A DNA stretch of 64,000 nucleotides from CAG-1138 sp964495385 (GCA_964495385.1 CAZBVO010000003.1:1-64000), one strand, 5' to 3'. Positions 42,424 to 53,603 are shown, numbered from the stretch's first letter. Translations and numbers: made by a program. Notes: a model not told the origin generated them from the letters alone.

Positions 42424-43458
42424 ATGAAAAAACTTTCGGTCAAAAAATTTTCGACTCAGCAAATTTGCGGCATCAGCGTGCTGACCGCAATGAGCGTAGT
42501 GCTGGTTAGTTTTTTGCATTTTCCCGTTTTGCCGGCGGTTCCGTTTTTGGAATACGATGCGGCGGACGTGCCTATTTTGATATGTACGTTTCTTTTCGGC
42601 GTGCCGTCGGGTTTGATTATGACGGTGGCCGTTAGTGTTATTCAGGCCTTTTGTTTTGGCGGAAACGGCATAATAGGCTGCACCATGCACATATTGTCGA
42701 CGGGCGGATTCGTGCTTATAGCGGGGCTGTTTTACCGCAAGAAGCGCACCTTCAAGTCGGCGGCGACGGGTATGCTGACGGGCATCGTGTTTTGGGTGGT
42801 CGAAATGACGCTTTGGAACATATTGATAACGCCGCTTTATATGGGCGTGCCGCGCTCGGTTCTCGTGAAGGATTATCTGGGGTGGATTGCGCTTTTCAAC
42901 GTAATAAAGCCGGTGATAAATTGTGCGCTGACGATTTTGCTTTACAAAAACACTCATCGACTGTTTGACAAAATAGCCGCCGAAAACGACAAGTTGAAAG
43001 CGAAGCGGAAAAAAGCTTCTTCGGCAACGACCGCTTGCGACGTGTTTGTGTCCGAAAGCGTCGAGGACACCTATAAGTTTGCAAAGTCGGTGGCATCCAA
43101 GCTTGTGGGCGGTGAGGTTATTTTGCTTGACGGCGACCTCGGCGCGGGGAAAACCACGTTCACAAAAGGTCTGTTTAAGGCGCTTGGGGTGGACGAAGTG
43201 GTCACAAGTCCGACCTTTACGATAATGAACGAATACGACGGCACCAGTTTTAAGCTTTACCATTTCGACATGTACCGTATCGACAGCGAAGAGGAACTGG
43301 AAGAACTGGGTTTTGAGGAGCAGTTGTTTTCCGACGGGATTTCGGTTATCGAATGGAACAAGCTGACCGATTTGCCAAAAAAACAAATTTCTATATCCGT
43401 CAGGGCATTGTCCGAAACGGCAAGGGAGTTTAAGATAAATGAAAATACTTGTGTTTGA
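42424..43458 (+). CDS. ribU: RibU-TsaE fusion: riboflavin ECF S-component plus t6A ATPase
   Basis: One 344-residue chain. Residues about 1-190 form a RibU-type S-component with five or six membrane helices and the FLEYDAADVP motif, which captures riboflavin for an ECF transporter. Residues about 205-344 form TsaE, the ATPase of the t6A tRNA complex (GDLGAGKTTFTKGL as P-loop, TSPTFTIMNEY, FDMYRI). A Lys-rich linker (KLKAKRKKA) joins them. No internal start with a ribosome site separates the parts. TsaE is followed by tsaB and rimI as usual, so the FMN riboswitch now controls a tRNA-modification operon too. Confidence 0.88.
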   Translation: MKKLSVKKFSTQQICGISVLTAMSVVLVSFLHFPVLPAVPFLEYDAADVPILICTFLFGVPSGLIMTVAVSVIQAFCFGGNGIIGCTMHILSTGGFVLIAGLFYRKKRTFKSAATGMLTGIVFWVVEMTLWNILITPLYMGVPRSVLVKDYLGWIALFNVIKPVINCALTILLYKNTHRLFDKIAAENDKLKAKRKKASSATTACDVFVSESVEDTYKFAKSVASKLVGGEVILLDGDLGAGKTTFTKGLFKALGVDEVVTSPTFTIMNEYDGTSFKLYHFDMYRIDSEEELEELGFEEQLFSDGISVIEWNKLTDLPKKQISISVRALSETAREFKINENTCV

Positions 43459-44026
43459 CAGCACGTCCGATGCGTTGGCGGTAGTCTTGGATGCGGACGG
43501 CAAAATGGATTATGAAATATCCTCCGGCGGCAAAAAGTCGCATGCGTCGGAGATTGTTTCGCTTGCCGATACGCTTTTGGAAAGAAACAATTTGAGCATT
43601 TCGGACATAGACTGTATAGGCGCGGTAACGGGGCCGGGCAGTTTTACGGGAATAAGAATAGGAGTTGCCACAGCCAACGCTCTTTCGTACGGAACGGGCG
43701 CAAAAAGATTGCAGATAAACGCATTCGAGCCTATGATAGGAAACCGAAAGGATTGCGTGTGCGTTATAGATGCCTTACATTCCAATTATTACGCCGCAAC
43801 GGTCAGAGACGGACAAACGGTAAGCCTCGGTTATCTTACGGAAGAAGAGGTTGTAAAGACGGGGCTTAAAAAAGTGGAAAGAACGGTTGACGAAACTTAC
43901 GTCGAAAGTTTGGCGGCGGTTGCTCGCAAAAAAGCGGAATGCCGAGACTTTGCCGACAACATCGTGCCGCTTTATCTCAGAAAGTCGCAGGCGGAAAGAG
44001 AGGCGGAGGCAAATGGTAGAATATAA
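43439..44026 (+). CDS. tsaB: tRNA t6A biosynthesis protein TsaB
   Basis: A 195-residue ASKHA-fold partner of TsaD and TsaE. It starts with ILVFDSTSDALAV and contains AVTGPGSFTGIRIGVATANAL, the family hallmark. It overlaps the RibU-TsaE gene by 20 nt and rimI by 14 nt. TsaD is not found next to it. Confidence 0.92.
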   Translation: MKILVFDSTSDALAVVLDADGKMDYEISSGGKKSHASEIVSLADTLLERNNLSISDIDCIGAVTGPGSFTGIRIGVATANALSYGTGAKRLQINAFEPMIGNRKDCVCVIDALHSNYYAATVRDGQTVSLGYLTEEEVVKTGLKKVERTVDETYVESLAAVARKKAECRDFADNIVPLYLRKSQAEREAEANGRI

Positions 44027-44453
44027 AGTAGGGCTTAGCCTTGAAGATGCGGATGAAATATGGGAACTCGAGAAACAATGTTTCCCCACCGATCCGTGGC
44101 CTAAGTCGGCGTTCGAGGAGGGAGCGGACAATCCGCTTGTTACATACGTTCTTGCTGTCGAGGACGGCAAAATAGTCGGCTATGCGGGTATCTACGCCGT
44201 GTTTGAGGCGGCGGATATCGTAAACGTTGCCGTAAGCCCGTTGTGTCGCAGGCGTGGGATTGCACGCAATCTTATGCTTAAATTGCTGTCGGTTGCAAAA
44301 TCCAAGGGAGTTGAAACGGTCACTTTGGAAGTAAGGCGCGGAAACGATGCGGCAATTTCGCTTTACGAAAGCTTTGGGTTCGGGCAGGTTGCCGTCAGAG
44401 AAAAGTATTACGAAAACACTTACGACGCATTGATTTATCAACTTCGAATATAG
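44013..44453 (+). CDS. rimI: GNAT acetyltransferase RimI-like
   Basis: A 146-residue N-acetyltransferase related to the S18 N-terminal acetylase. The acetyl-CoA loop VSPLCRRRGIARNLM is clear, followed by the C-terminal ISLYESFGFGQVAVREKYY. The ATG at 44013 follows AGGCGGAGG and gives a normal family length; the longer frame lies in tsaB. Confidence 0.88.
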   Translation: MVEYKVGLSLEDADEIWELEKQCFPTDPWPKSAFEEGADNPLVTYVLAVEDGKIVGYAGIYAVFEAADIVNVAVSPLCRRRGIARNLMLKLLSVAKSKGVETVTLEVRRGNDAAISLYESFGFGQVAVREKYYENTYDALIYQLRI

Positions 44454-44465
44454 GAGGAACAAACA

Positions 44466-45158
44466 ATTTTAAATTACCTCGAGGTCGGCGGCGGACCTGA
44501 AACAATAGTATATTTGCACGGCTGGGGCAGTAATGCCTCGGCCTTTTTGTTTGTCGCAAACGGGACAAGGGGCAAAAGAAGCCTTCTTATCGACCTTTAC
44601 GGTTTCGGCAAAAGCGAACATCCCGACAGACCTTTGACGGTGGGGGATTACGCCGACGGGGTTATGGAACTGCTTGACAGAAAGGGAGTGGACGGTTTCG
44701 TGCTTGTAGGGCATTCCTTCGGCGGACGGGTTGCAATAGAAATCGCCGCCAAAAAATCGGAACGAGTCAAAAAACTGGTGCTTATCGACTCGGCCGGCGT
44801 GAAACCCCGAAGAGGCCCTCGGTACCACTTTAGAGTTTTATTAAACAAAATCAAAAAACGTTTGGGCCTGAAAGCTAAGGGCAGCCCCGATTACGAGGCG
44901 TTGTCCGGCGTCATGAAAAGAACTTTTGTCAACGTCGTAAACTACGATCAAACGCCGTTGCTTGAAAAAATAACCGCACCGACTGCGTTGTTTTGGGGCT
45001 CGGAGGACAAAACCACAAAACTCTATATGGCGCGGACGATGAAAAGAAAAATAAAAAACTGCGCTCTGTTTGTAATAGAGGGGGCAGGGCATTTTTGCTT
45101 TGCGGAAAAGCCCGAAAAATTTATGCCTGTGTTTAAGGCGTTTACGGAGGCAAAATGA
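44466..45158 (+). CDS. Alpha/beta hydrolase with apparent ATT start
   Basis: A 230-residue alpha/beta-hydrolase. The oxyanion motif is HGWGSN, the nucleophile elbow GHSFGG, the acid in WGSEDKTT and the base in GAGHFCF. The first strand (LNYLEVGGGPETIVYLHGW) is needed for the fold and begins at an ATT codon 8 nt after a perfect AGGAGG. No ATG, GTG or TTG is available at that place; the next possible start, TTG at 44514, would delete the strand. The gene overlaps the MurF-like gene by 4 nt. The substrate is unknown. Confidence 0.8.
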   Translation: MLNYLEVGGGPETIVYLHGWGSNASAFLFVANGTRGKRSLLIDLYGFGKSEHPDRPLTVGDYADGVMELLDRKGVDGFVLVGHSFGGRVAIEIAAKKSERVKKLVLIDSAGVKPRRGPRYHFRVLLNKIKKRLGLKAKGSPDYEALSGVMKRTFVNVVNYDQTPLLEKITAPTALFWGSEDKTTKLYMARTMKRKIKNCALFVIEGAGHFCFAEKPEKFMPVFKAFTEAK

Positions 45159-46648
45159 CAAATTTGTTGTTTGCGGCCGCCTGCGTGGCCGTGTTTCTTT
45201 ATTGTATCGAACCGCTGTTGTATATGGCTCAGCTGGAGGGATATTCGCCGCTGTATTTTAAGGGGCGGAACCCGAAAGTGAAAAAATATTTTGCAAAAAT
45301 TTTGTTTTTATCGTTGTTTTTTGGCATAATTTCGGCAATTTTTTGCAAAATCGAACTGTCGTTTGTTATGTTGACGGTAACGTTTTTGGCGGCAACGGCT
45401 TTTAGACGCAGTGCTTGTTTTTTGAGTTCGTTCAAGTTTACCAAGCGAGGGTGCAGACTGTTTTTGCTTTGCGGCTTAGCGGAAGTTTTGGCGTTGTGTT
45501 TTTCGGGCAACGGAACGTTGTGGATGCCGTTTTTGCTTTTGGCTTCGGCACCCGTTTCGGTTTCGGTGTTGCTTGCGGTGTGTTTGCCGTTTGAAAACCT
45601 CGTTAAAGCTTTTTACGTCAACAGGGCATCGGCCAAACTTAAAAAAAGCGGAGCGACGGTTGTGGGAATCACGGGAAGCTACGCCAAATCGTCGGTAAAA
45701 ACCGTTTTGACGGCGTTTTTGTCTCAAAAATACCGCACTTATTCGACTTTGGGCAATTTCAACACGCCGACGGGGTTTGCGCTGTCGGTCAAAAAAATGC
45801 CGCCGGATACCGAGTATTTTGTCGTCGAAATGGGCGCTCGGCACGTTGGAGACGTAGACGAAATGTGCAAGCTTTGTCATCCGAAGTACGGCATCGTAAC
45901 GGGGATTGCGCCTCAGCATTTGGAAACATTTTTGTCGGTGGAAAATATAATGTTCGAAAAAAGTCGGTTGCCAAATTCGCTGCCGCCCGACGGCTTTGCG
46001 GTCGTTAGGGATTTATCAAAGTCGGCGTGCGGAAAGGTGGACGTTGCCAAATTCGGGATTGATTTTTTTGTGGAAGAAACCGAGTGTTCGTGCGACGGAA
46101 CGAAATTTGTTTTAAGTGTTGACGGGGAGAGGATTGTTCTCGAAACAGGGCTTTTGGGCGAACATAACGCCTCGAACGTGGCCCTTGCGGCAGTGCTTGC
46201 CTTAAAACTGGGGGTGAGCGTCGAACAAATCAAAAAGGCGGCTTCGAACTTAAAACCGTTGCCGCACAGACTGTCGGTGCAAAAGGTCGGGGACGTGACT
46301 ATAATCGACGACAGCTATAACGCCAACCCCAAAGGGGTTGCGGCGGCAATCGGGGTCCTGAAAAGCTTTGGGGGGCGAAAAATCGTCGTAACGCCCGGAA
46401 TGGTGGAGCTGGGGGATATGGAAAGGGAGGAAAACTTCAAACTCGGCAGGTCGCTTGCGTTTGCGGACGCGGTGCTGTTGACGGGAGGAAGATGTTCCGA
46501 TTACGTCGCAGAGGGGCTTTTGTCCGAAAACTATATCGGGGCGAAAAGATTCGGTTCGCTTTTAGAGGCGCAAAAAAAGTTGAAAGAAATATTGAGGCCC
46601 GGCGACGTCGTTTTGTTTTTAAACGACTTGCCCGACAACTACGATTAG
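45155..46648 (+). CDS. MurF-like Mur ligase with N-terminal membrane domain
   Basis: A 497-residue protein. The first 150 or so residues form about four membrane helices (for example LLFAAACVAVFLYCI and AKILFLSLFFGIISAIF). A Mur ligase follows: ATP loop GITGSYAKSSVKT, NFNTPTGFA, EMGARHVGD, GEHNASN and DDSYNANP, closest to MurF, which adds D-Ala-D-Ala to UDP-MurNAc-tripeptide. It directly precedes ddl, which makes D-Ala-D-Ala. The membrane domain is unlike the soluble standard MurF, so an alternative role on a lipid-linked substrate is possible. Confidence 0.8.
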   Translation: MTNLLFAAACVAVFLYCIEPLLYMAQLEGYSPLYFKGRNPKVKKYFAKILFLSLFFGIISAIFCKIELSFVMLTVTFLAATAFRRSACFLSSFKFTKRGCRLFLLCGLAEVLALCFSGNGTLWMPFLLLASAPVSVSVLLAVCLPFENLVKAFYVNRASAKLKKSGATVVGITGSYAKSSVKTVLTAFLSQKYRTYSTLGNFNTPTGFALSVKKMPPDTEYFVVEMGARHVGDVDEMCKLCHPKYGIVTGIAPQHLETFLSVENIMFEKSRLPNSLPPDGFAVVRDLSKSACGKVDVAKFGIDFFVEETECSCDGTKFVLSVDGERIVLETGLLGEHNASNVALAAVLALKLGVSVEQIKKAASNLKPLPHRLSVQKVGDVTIIDDSYNANPKGVAAAIGVLKSFGGRKIVVTPGMVELGDMEREENFKLGRSLAFADAVLLTGGRCSDYVAEGLLSENYIGAKRFGSLLEAQKKLKEILRPGDVVLFLNDLPDNYD

Positions 46649-46657
46649 GAGGTTGAA

Positions 46658-47764
46658 ATGAAAAGAGTAGCATTGATTTTCGGGGGCAATTCGCCCGAAA
46701 GCGACGTCAGCGTGATAACCTCGATGCAGGCGTATGCGGCGCTTGACAAAAGCAAATACGAGGTGTTTCCGGTGTATTTTTTCGACGGTGCGTTTTGGCT
46801 CGGGCGAACGTTTGAAGTGTCGGAATATGCGAATTTTGACAAAAAAACCGCAAAATCGGTGATTTTTGCGGACGGAAAGATGCACGTTGCGTCGCACGGA
46901 AGGTATAAACGTAAAGCCGACGTCGATTGCGTGCTGAACTGTTGCCACGGCGGCGACGGCGAAAACGGAAATCTTTCCGGATATTTGGAAATTTCGGGCG
47001 TGCCTTGCACTTCGGCATCGGTGATTTCGGCTTCTGTTTCGATGGACAAGGACGTTTCAAAAAGGCTGTTTCGGGATATGGGAATAAAAACCGCGCCCTG
47101 GGTTGCGGCAAAAAGAGGAGAGTTCGACGCGGCATTGAAGGAAGCCGAATTGAATTTCTGGTATCCGATGATAGTTAAGCCGTCCGATCTCGGCAGCAGT
47201 ATAGGCATAGGGGTGGCAAACGGTGAGGCCGAAGCGCATGCGGCGGCCGAAGTCGCCTATGAATTTTCAGACAAAATTGTTGTCGAAAGTTTTTTGGCGG
47301 ATGCTTTTGAACTTGCGGTTGCCGTAACCGAAAAGTCGGACGGGAGCCTCTTGGCAAGTCCCGTCGAGAAGCCCGTTTTTAAGGGAAAAATATTCGATTT
47401 TGCCGACAAATATCTGTCGGGCACAAAGGGTGGATTGGAGGAAGCGGGGCGAGAATTTCCGGCAAAAATCGATGCCGACGTTGCCGACGAAGCCGCTCGG
47501 ACGGCAAAACGTATTTATGCCGAGTTGGGGTTTTCGGGGGTTGTCAGGATTGATTTTTTACTCAAACAAAAAAATTTGTACGCCTCGGAAATAAATGCCG
47601 TTCCGGGAAGCTTGTCGAGTTATTTGATTGAAGGGGCAGGATTGCCGTTTTCGGATATGCTTGACAACATTATCGAGGCGGCAATTTGCCGATTTAATGC
47701 AAAAAAACGGCTAAAACGCCGTTTTGAAAGCAAAATATTGCATGGATTTGATTTCAACAAATAG
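46658..47764 (+). CDS. ddl: D-alanine-D-alanine ligase
   Basis: An ATP-grasp enzyme of 368 residues joining two D-Ala for peptidoglycan. It has the N-terminal IFGGNSPESDVS (usual form GGxSxEHEVS), the ATP-grasp strand VKPSDLGSSIGI and the metal-binding end EINAVPGSLSSY. It is next to the MurF-like gene that would use its product. Confidence 0.93.
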   Translation: MKRVALIFGGNSPESDVSVITSMQAYAALDKSKYEVFPVYFFDGAFWLGRTFEVSEYANFDKKTAKSVIFADGKMHVASHGRYKRKADVDCVLNCCHGGDGENGNLSGYLEISGVPCTSASVISASVSMDKDVSKRLFRDMGIKTAPWVAAKRGEFDAALKEAELNFWYPMIVKPSDLGSSIGIGVANGEAEAHAAAEVAYEFSDKIVVESFLADAFELAVAVTEKSDGSLLASPVEKPVFKGKIFDFADKYLSGTKGGLEEAGREFPAKIDADVADEAARTAKRIYAELGFSGVVRIDFLLKQKNLYASEINAVPGSLSSYLIEGAGLPFSDMLDNIIEAAICRFNAKKRLKRRFESKILHGFDFNK

Positions 47765-47766
47765 TT

Positions 47767-49005
47767 TTAATCCCGTTTGAAAGGCAAAAAATCGTCGTCC
47801 TCGTGAAGGGCCGCGGTTATGTTGTCTTCGCCCAAAAGTATGCCTTTTCGGACCGTGTTGTAGCCGTATTTTTCACGCAAGCCGTCGATGGTTTTTGAAA
47901 GCTTATCCTTTTTTTCGTCCGATTCGGGCGTGTCGAAAAGCGTCATTTGCGCACTTTCGCCCGTCGGAGTCAGCCGCGAAGTGTAAACGGACAGCGTGCG
48001 TGCAGGGATGCGGAAGGAATAGTTTGTTTCGATAAGTTTGAGGGCGGCTTTTGCGATGTCGTCCGAGTGGTGTGTCGGCGACGGAAGCGTTGTTTGCCTG
48101 GTGAACGACTGCATGTTCGATTGACGTATCCCCACCGATACGCAGTTTGCGTCCAAGCCGTAACGTCGCAGCCTTGTTGCGACCATTTCGGACAGGGCGT
48201 AGACGATTGCTTTTGCTTCCTGCAAATTTTTTACGTCACGGGGTGCGGTGGTGCCGTGGCCTACGCTTTTAGGAACGCGTACCTCGTCGGTTTTTTTGAC
48301 TTCTTCCGATTCGATGCCGTTTGCGTTGTCAATCATTTTGTCGGCAATTATGCCGAAATGCGCCCTCAAAAGCGAGCGGTCGGCGCAGGCGAGTTCACCT
48401 ATGGTGTGGATGTTTAAAATTGCCAGTTTTTTTGCAACTCGAGGCCCGATAAAAAGCATTTCGGACACGTCGAGCGGCCACACTTTTTGTTTGAAGTTTT
48501 CGGGTGAGATGACGGTGACGGCATCCGGTTTTTTCATGTCCGAGCCGAGTTTTGCAAATATTTTGGTAAAGCTTACCCCGACCGAAACGGTCAGCCCGAT
48601 TTCCGACTTGACGGTTTGCCTTATTTCGTCGGCAATGTCCGCGGGACTGCCGAAGAGTCGTGTGCTTTCGGTGACGTCCAGCCAGCATTCGTCTATTCCG
48701 AACGATTCGGTGCGATCGGTGTAGCGAGAGTAAATTTCTCTGACTTTTTGGGAATAATAAACGTACTTGTCAAATTGCGGAGCAACCAACACGAGGTCGG
48801 GGCATTTTTGTTGTGCCTGCCATATCGTTTCGCCCGTTTGCACGCCTTTGAGCTTTGCGGGCATGGATTTTGCCAGCACGATGCCGTGCCGTTTTTGGGG
48901 ATCTCCGCACACGGCAACGGGTTTGCCTCGTAACGACGGATCCAAAAGTTCGGCAACGGATGCGTAAAAGTTGTTTAAGTCGCAATGCAGTATATTTCGG
49001 CTCAC
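47767..49005 (-). CDS. dinB: DNA polymerase IV (Y-family)
   Basis: A lesion-bypass polymerase of 412 residues. Catalytic acids lie in HCDLNNFYASVE-like HCDLNNFYASVAE and in FGIDECWLDVT. A helix-hairpin-helix, the little finger domain and a clamp-binding peptide QMTLF near the C-terminus are present. The GTG start at 49005 is 7 nt after GGAGG and gives the normal N-terminus; the upstream ATG has no ribosome site. The promoter overlaps a perfect palindrome shared with mcsA. Confidence 0.93.
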   Translation of the reverse strand: MSRNILHCDLNNFYASVAELLDPSLRGKPVAVCGDPQKRHGIVLAKSMPAKLKGVQTGETIWQAQQKCPDLVLVAPQFDKYVYYSQKVREIYSRYTDRTESFGIDECWLDVTESTRLFGSPADIADEIRQTVKSEIGLTVSVGVSFTKIFAKLGSDMKKPDAVTVISPENFKQKVWPLDVSEMLFIGPRVAKKLAILNIHTIGELACADRSLLRAHFGIIADKMIDNANGIESEEVKKTDEVRVPKSVGHGTTAPRDVKNLQEAKAIVYALSEMVATRLRRYGLDANCVSVGIRQSNMQSFTRQTTLPSPTHHSDDIAKAALKLIETNYSFRIPARTLSVYTSRLTPTGESAQMTLFDTPESDEKKDKLSKTIDGLREKYGYNTVRKGILLGEDNITAALHEDDDFLPFKRD

Positions 49006-49022
49006 CGTCGTACCTCCAAAAA

Positions 49023-49045
49023 ATTGTATAATAAAATTATACAAT
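49023..49045. promoter_or_regulatory. Perfect 10-3-10 palindrome, candidate operator
   Basis: ATTGTATAAT, AAA, ATTATACAAT. It contains a TATAAT on each strand; for dinB this is the likely -10. A dimeric repressor bound here would block dinB and possibly affect mcsA. It does not match the Gram-positive LexA box or the CtsR heptads. Confidence 0.6.
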
Positions 49046-49071
49046 ATTACTTTGAAAATTGCAACAACCTA

Positions 49072-49100
49072 TTGCATATTTCGGCGATATGTGCTATAAT
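49072..49100 (+). promoter_or_regulatory. Promoter of mcsA-mcsB-clpC
   Basis: TTGCAT (49072-49077), 17 nt, TATAAT (49095-49100) with an extended TGC in front of the -10. No CtsR operator is visible around it. Confidence 0.75.
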
Positions 49101-49129
49101 ATATCCGAATTTAAAGCCGGAGGGTGTTC

Positions 49130-49474
49130 ATGGGCTATTTTGATTTACCGAGATTTTGCGACGTTTGCGGCGTTCAGCCTGCAACCGTCAAAAGATATGC
49201 CGTGCAAAACGACGGCCGTATCGTCGAGCTTGCCGTTTGCGCTTACTGCGCCGCGGCAAACCGCAATCTTATGAGCGCGGAGGAACTTCAAAACATCCTT
49301 CCCGAGGAAGATTGTTGCCCGACTTGTCACACTCCGTTTTCGGCAATCGAAAAATCGCTTTACGTCGGCTGTGCCGATTGCTACGAACATTTCCGTGCTT
49401 CCATCTTAAAAAAGGTGGTTGCCGTGCAGGGGCGCAGAAAGCATATCGGAAAACGCCCGGGAGGTAAGGTTTGA
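49130..49474 (+). CDS. mcsA: McsA-like zinc-finger activator of McsB
   Basis: A 114-residue protein with four CxxC pairs (CDVC, CAYC, CPTC, CADC) forming two zinc fingers. McsA activates the arginine kinase McsB, encoded directly behind it. The C-terminus is basic (GRRKHIGKRPGG). The ATG follows GGAGGG. The usual ctsR gene in front is missing. Confidence 0.88.
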   Translation: MGYFDLPRFCDVCGVQPATVKRYAVQNDGRIVELAVCAYCAAANRNLMSAEELQNILPEEDCCPTCHTPFSAIEKSLYVGCADCYEHFRASILKKVVAVQGRRKHIGKRPGGKV

Positions 49475-50472
49475 TGGACAGTAAGTACCTTATTTCTTCA
49501 TCCAGAGTGCGCCTTGCCAGAAACGTCAGGGGGCTTCCGTTCCCGTCAAAGCTTTACGGCGAAAGCATCTACAACGTCATTTTGAAGGGCGCAACCGATG
49601 CCGCCGATTTCGGATATAATTTTTACAACATGGGGCAGCTTTCGCAGTTGGAAAGGGAGGCTTTGGTTGAAAAACACCTTATAAGCAGAAACCTTGTGGA
49701 GCGCGATCAGATCGGTGCGGTTATAATCAGCAAGGACGAGCAGGTGTCCGTTATGGTCAACGAAGAGGACCACATAAGGGCGCAATGTATCGCTCCGGGG
49801 CTTAACCTCGAGTATTGCTACGACGTCATCAACGCTTACGACGACCGTCTGTCTTCGCACCTCGACATAGCTTACGACAGCGAATTCGGCTATCTCACCA
49901 GTTGCATAACCAATCTCGGCACGGGGATGCGTGCAAGCTGCATGATGTTTTTGCCCGCACTCACCGCAACGGGACAAATGAAAGGGGTTGCTCGGCTTTT
50001 GCGAAGCAGGGGGCTTACCATCAGAGGCGTTTACGGCGAGGGAAGCGAAGCGGAAGGACGGCTTTATCAAATTTCCAACAATTGCTCGCTGGGCGTTACC
50101 GAACAGCAAATTCTGTCGGGAGTCAAGGATGCCGTTTTGAGAATCGCCGAGGACGAAGCGGAATGCCGTTACCGACTTATGGAAGAGACAGGTCGCTACA
50201 ATTTCGAGGACAAAGTTTACAGGGCCTACGGCGTGTTGACCACCGCACGGGTTTTGACCAGCAAGGAATTTATGGACTACATGGCAATTGTCAAAACGGG
50301 AATTTCGTTGGACGTTAAGCCGCTGTCTAAGGTCGAGGGATTGGACGCTTTGATTTTAAACGCACAACCGGCAAATTTATGCCTTATGGAAGGCGGCAGG
50401 GAACTTAATCCGGCCGAACGCGACGTGGCAAGAGCAAAATTCGTCAGAGAAACGCTTGAAAAATTGAAGTAA
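49474..50472 (+). CDS. mcsB: Protein arginine kinase McsB
   Basis: A phosphagen-kinase-like enzyme of 332 residues that phosphorylates arginines to tag proteins for ClpCP. Motifs are SSRVRLARNVRGLPFP at the N-terminus, NEEDHIR around residue 113 and TNLGTGMRAS. The ATG at 49474 overlaps the mcsA stop. Confidence 0.94.
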   Translation: MDSKYLISSSRVRLARNVRGLPFPSKLYGESIYNVILKGATDAADFGYNFYNMGQLSQLEREALVEKHLISRNLVERDQIGAVIISKDEQVSVMVNEEDHIRAQCIAPGLNLEYCYDVINAYDDRLSSHLDIAYDSEFGYLTSCITNLGTGMRASCMMFLPALTATGQMKGVARLLRSRGLTIRGVYGEGSEAEGRLYQISNNCSLGVTEQQILSGVKDAVLRIAEDEAECRYRLMEETGRYNFEDKVYRAYGVLTTARVLTSKEFMDYMAIVKTGISLDVKPLSKVEGLDALILNAQPANLCLMEGGRELNPAERDVARAKFVRETLEKLK

Positions 50473-50516
50473 AGCGCAGTTATAAACAGAAATTTGTTAT
50501 CGGGAGATGATATTAA

Positions 50517-52853
<2,337 letters not shown>

Positions 52854-52860
52854 TTTAGGG

Positions 52861-52892
52861 TGGGGCGAACTTCGGTTCGCCCCGTTTTTTGT
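52861..52892 (+). terminator. Intrinsic terminator after clpC
   Basis: GGGGCGAAC, TTCG loop, GTTCGCCCC, then TTTTTT. Confidence 0.93.
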
Positions 52893-53009
52893 ACTGAAGT
52901 ATAAATATATAAAACTTTAAAGATTTAATGGATTTTTAAGGCCGTCCGTGCTATAATATACTTAGACAAAGGGGTTGAACCCTTTGATAAAATAAAGGGA
53001 GGCAACAAA

Positions 53010-53537
53010 ATGAAAATCGAAATTATCGGTACAAATTACACACCGACACAGACTCTCAAAAACCTTATCGAAAAAAAGGCCCAAAAACTTGAGTGCTTCT
53101 TCAAAGACGACACCACCGCAAAGTTCGTGTGCAGTCAGGCGAGAGGCAAAGAGCGTTACACTCTTGAGGCAACCATCTGGTTTAACGGTGACCTCATAAG
53201 GGTTGAGGAAGTCAGCGACAACATTTACGACAACGCCTACGCCATTTTCCCTAAAATCGAGCGTATGATAAGAAAATACCGCACCAAACTTGACAAAAAA
53301 CTTAAAGACAACGCATTTGACGGCGCAATGCCGGACGAGGATATTCCTGCAAAACGTCCGGAAGTGGCAAAGGTCAAACAGTTCGGTCTTAAAGGTTTGA
53401 CCAAAGAGGAAGCAATGGCCGACCTCGAAATGAGCGGACACGATTTCTATTTGTACCTTAACGCCGACACCGGCATGGTAAACTGCGTATATCGCCGTCA
53501 CGACGGGGACGTAGGTCTTATCGAGTGCATATATTAA
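53010..53537 (+). CDS. hpf: Ribosome hibernation promoting factor, long form
   Basis: A 175-residue protein that pairs idle 70S ribosomes into 100S dimers. The N-terminal RNA-binding domain (about 1-100) and the C-terminal dimerisation domain with DFYLYLNADTG and VYRRHDGDVGLIE are both present, as in Firmicutes. A TATAAT with extended TGC (52952-52957) and a short stem AAAGGGGTT/AACCCTTT precede it. Confidence 0.94.
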   Translation: MKIEIIGTNYTPTQTLKNLIEKKAQKLECFFKDDTTAKFVCSQARGKERYTLEATIWFNGDLIRVEEVSDNIYDNAYAIFPKIERMIRKYRTKLDKKLKDNAFDGAMPDEDIPAKRPEVAKVKQFGLKGLTKEEAMADLEMSGHDFYLYLNADTGMVNCVYRRHDGDVGLIECIY

Positions 53538-53548
53538 AATACAAACAA

Positions 53549-53573
53549 GGGGCTTCCGAGGAAGCCCTTTTTG
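53549..53573 (+). terminator. Intrinsic terminator after hpf
   Basis: GGGCTTC, CGAG loop, GAAGCCC, then five Ts. Confidence 0.9.
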
Positions 53574-53574
53574 C

Positions 53575-53603
53575 TTGCAAAAATTGCCGTTATATTGTAT
53601 AAT
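53575..53603 (+). promoter_or_regulatory. Promoter of pgi
   Basis: TTGCAA (53575-53580), 17-nt spacer and TATAAT (53598-53603). Confidence 0.72.

Noticed and set aside
43020..43060. Separate start for TsaE inside the RibU-TsaE frame
   Set aside because: GTG codons exist near the domain border, but none has a ribosome site and the frame is continuous.
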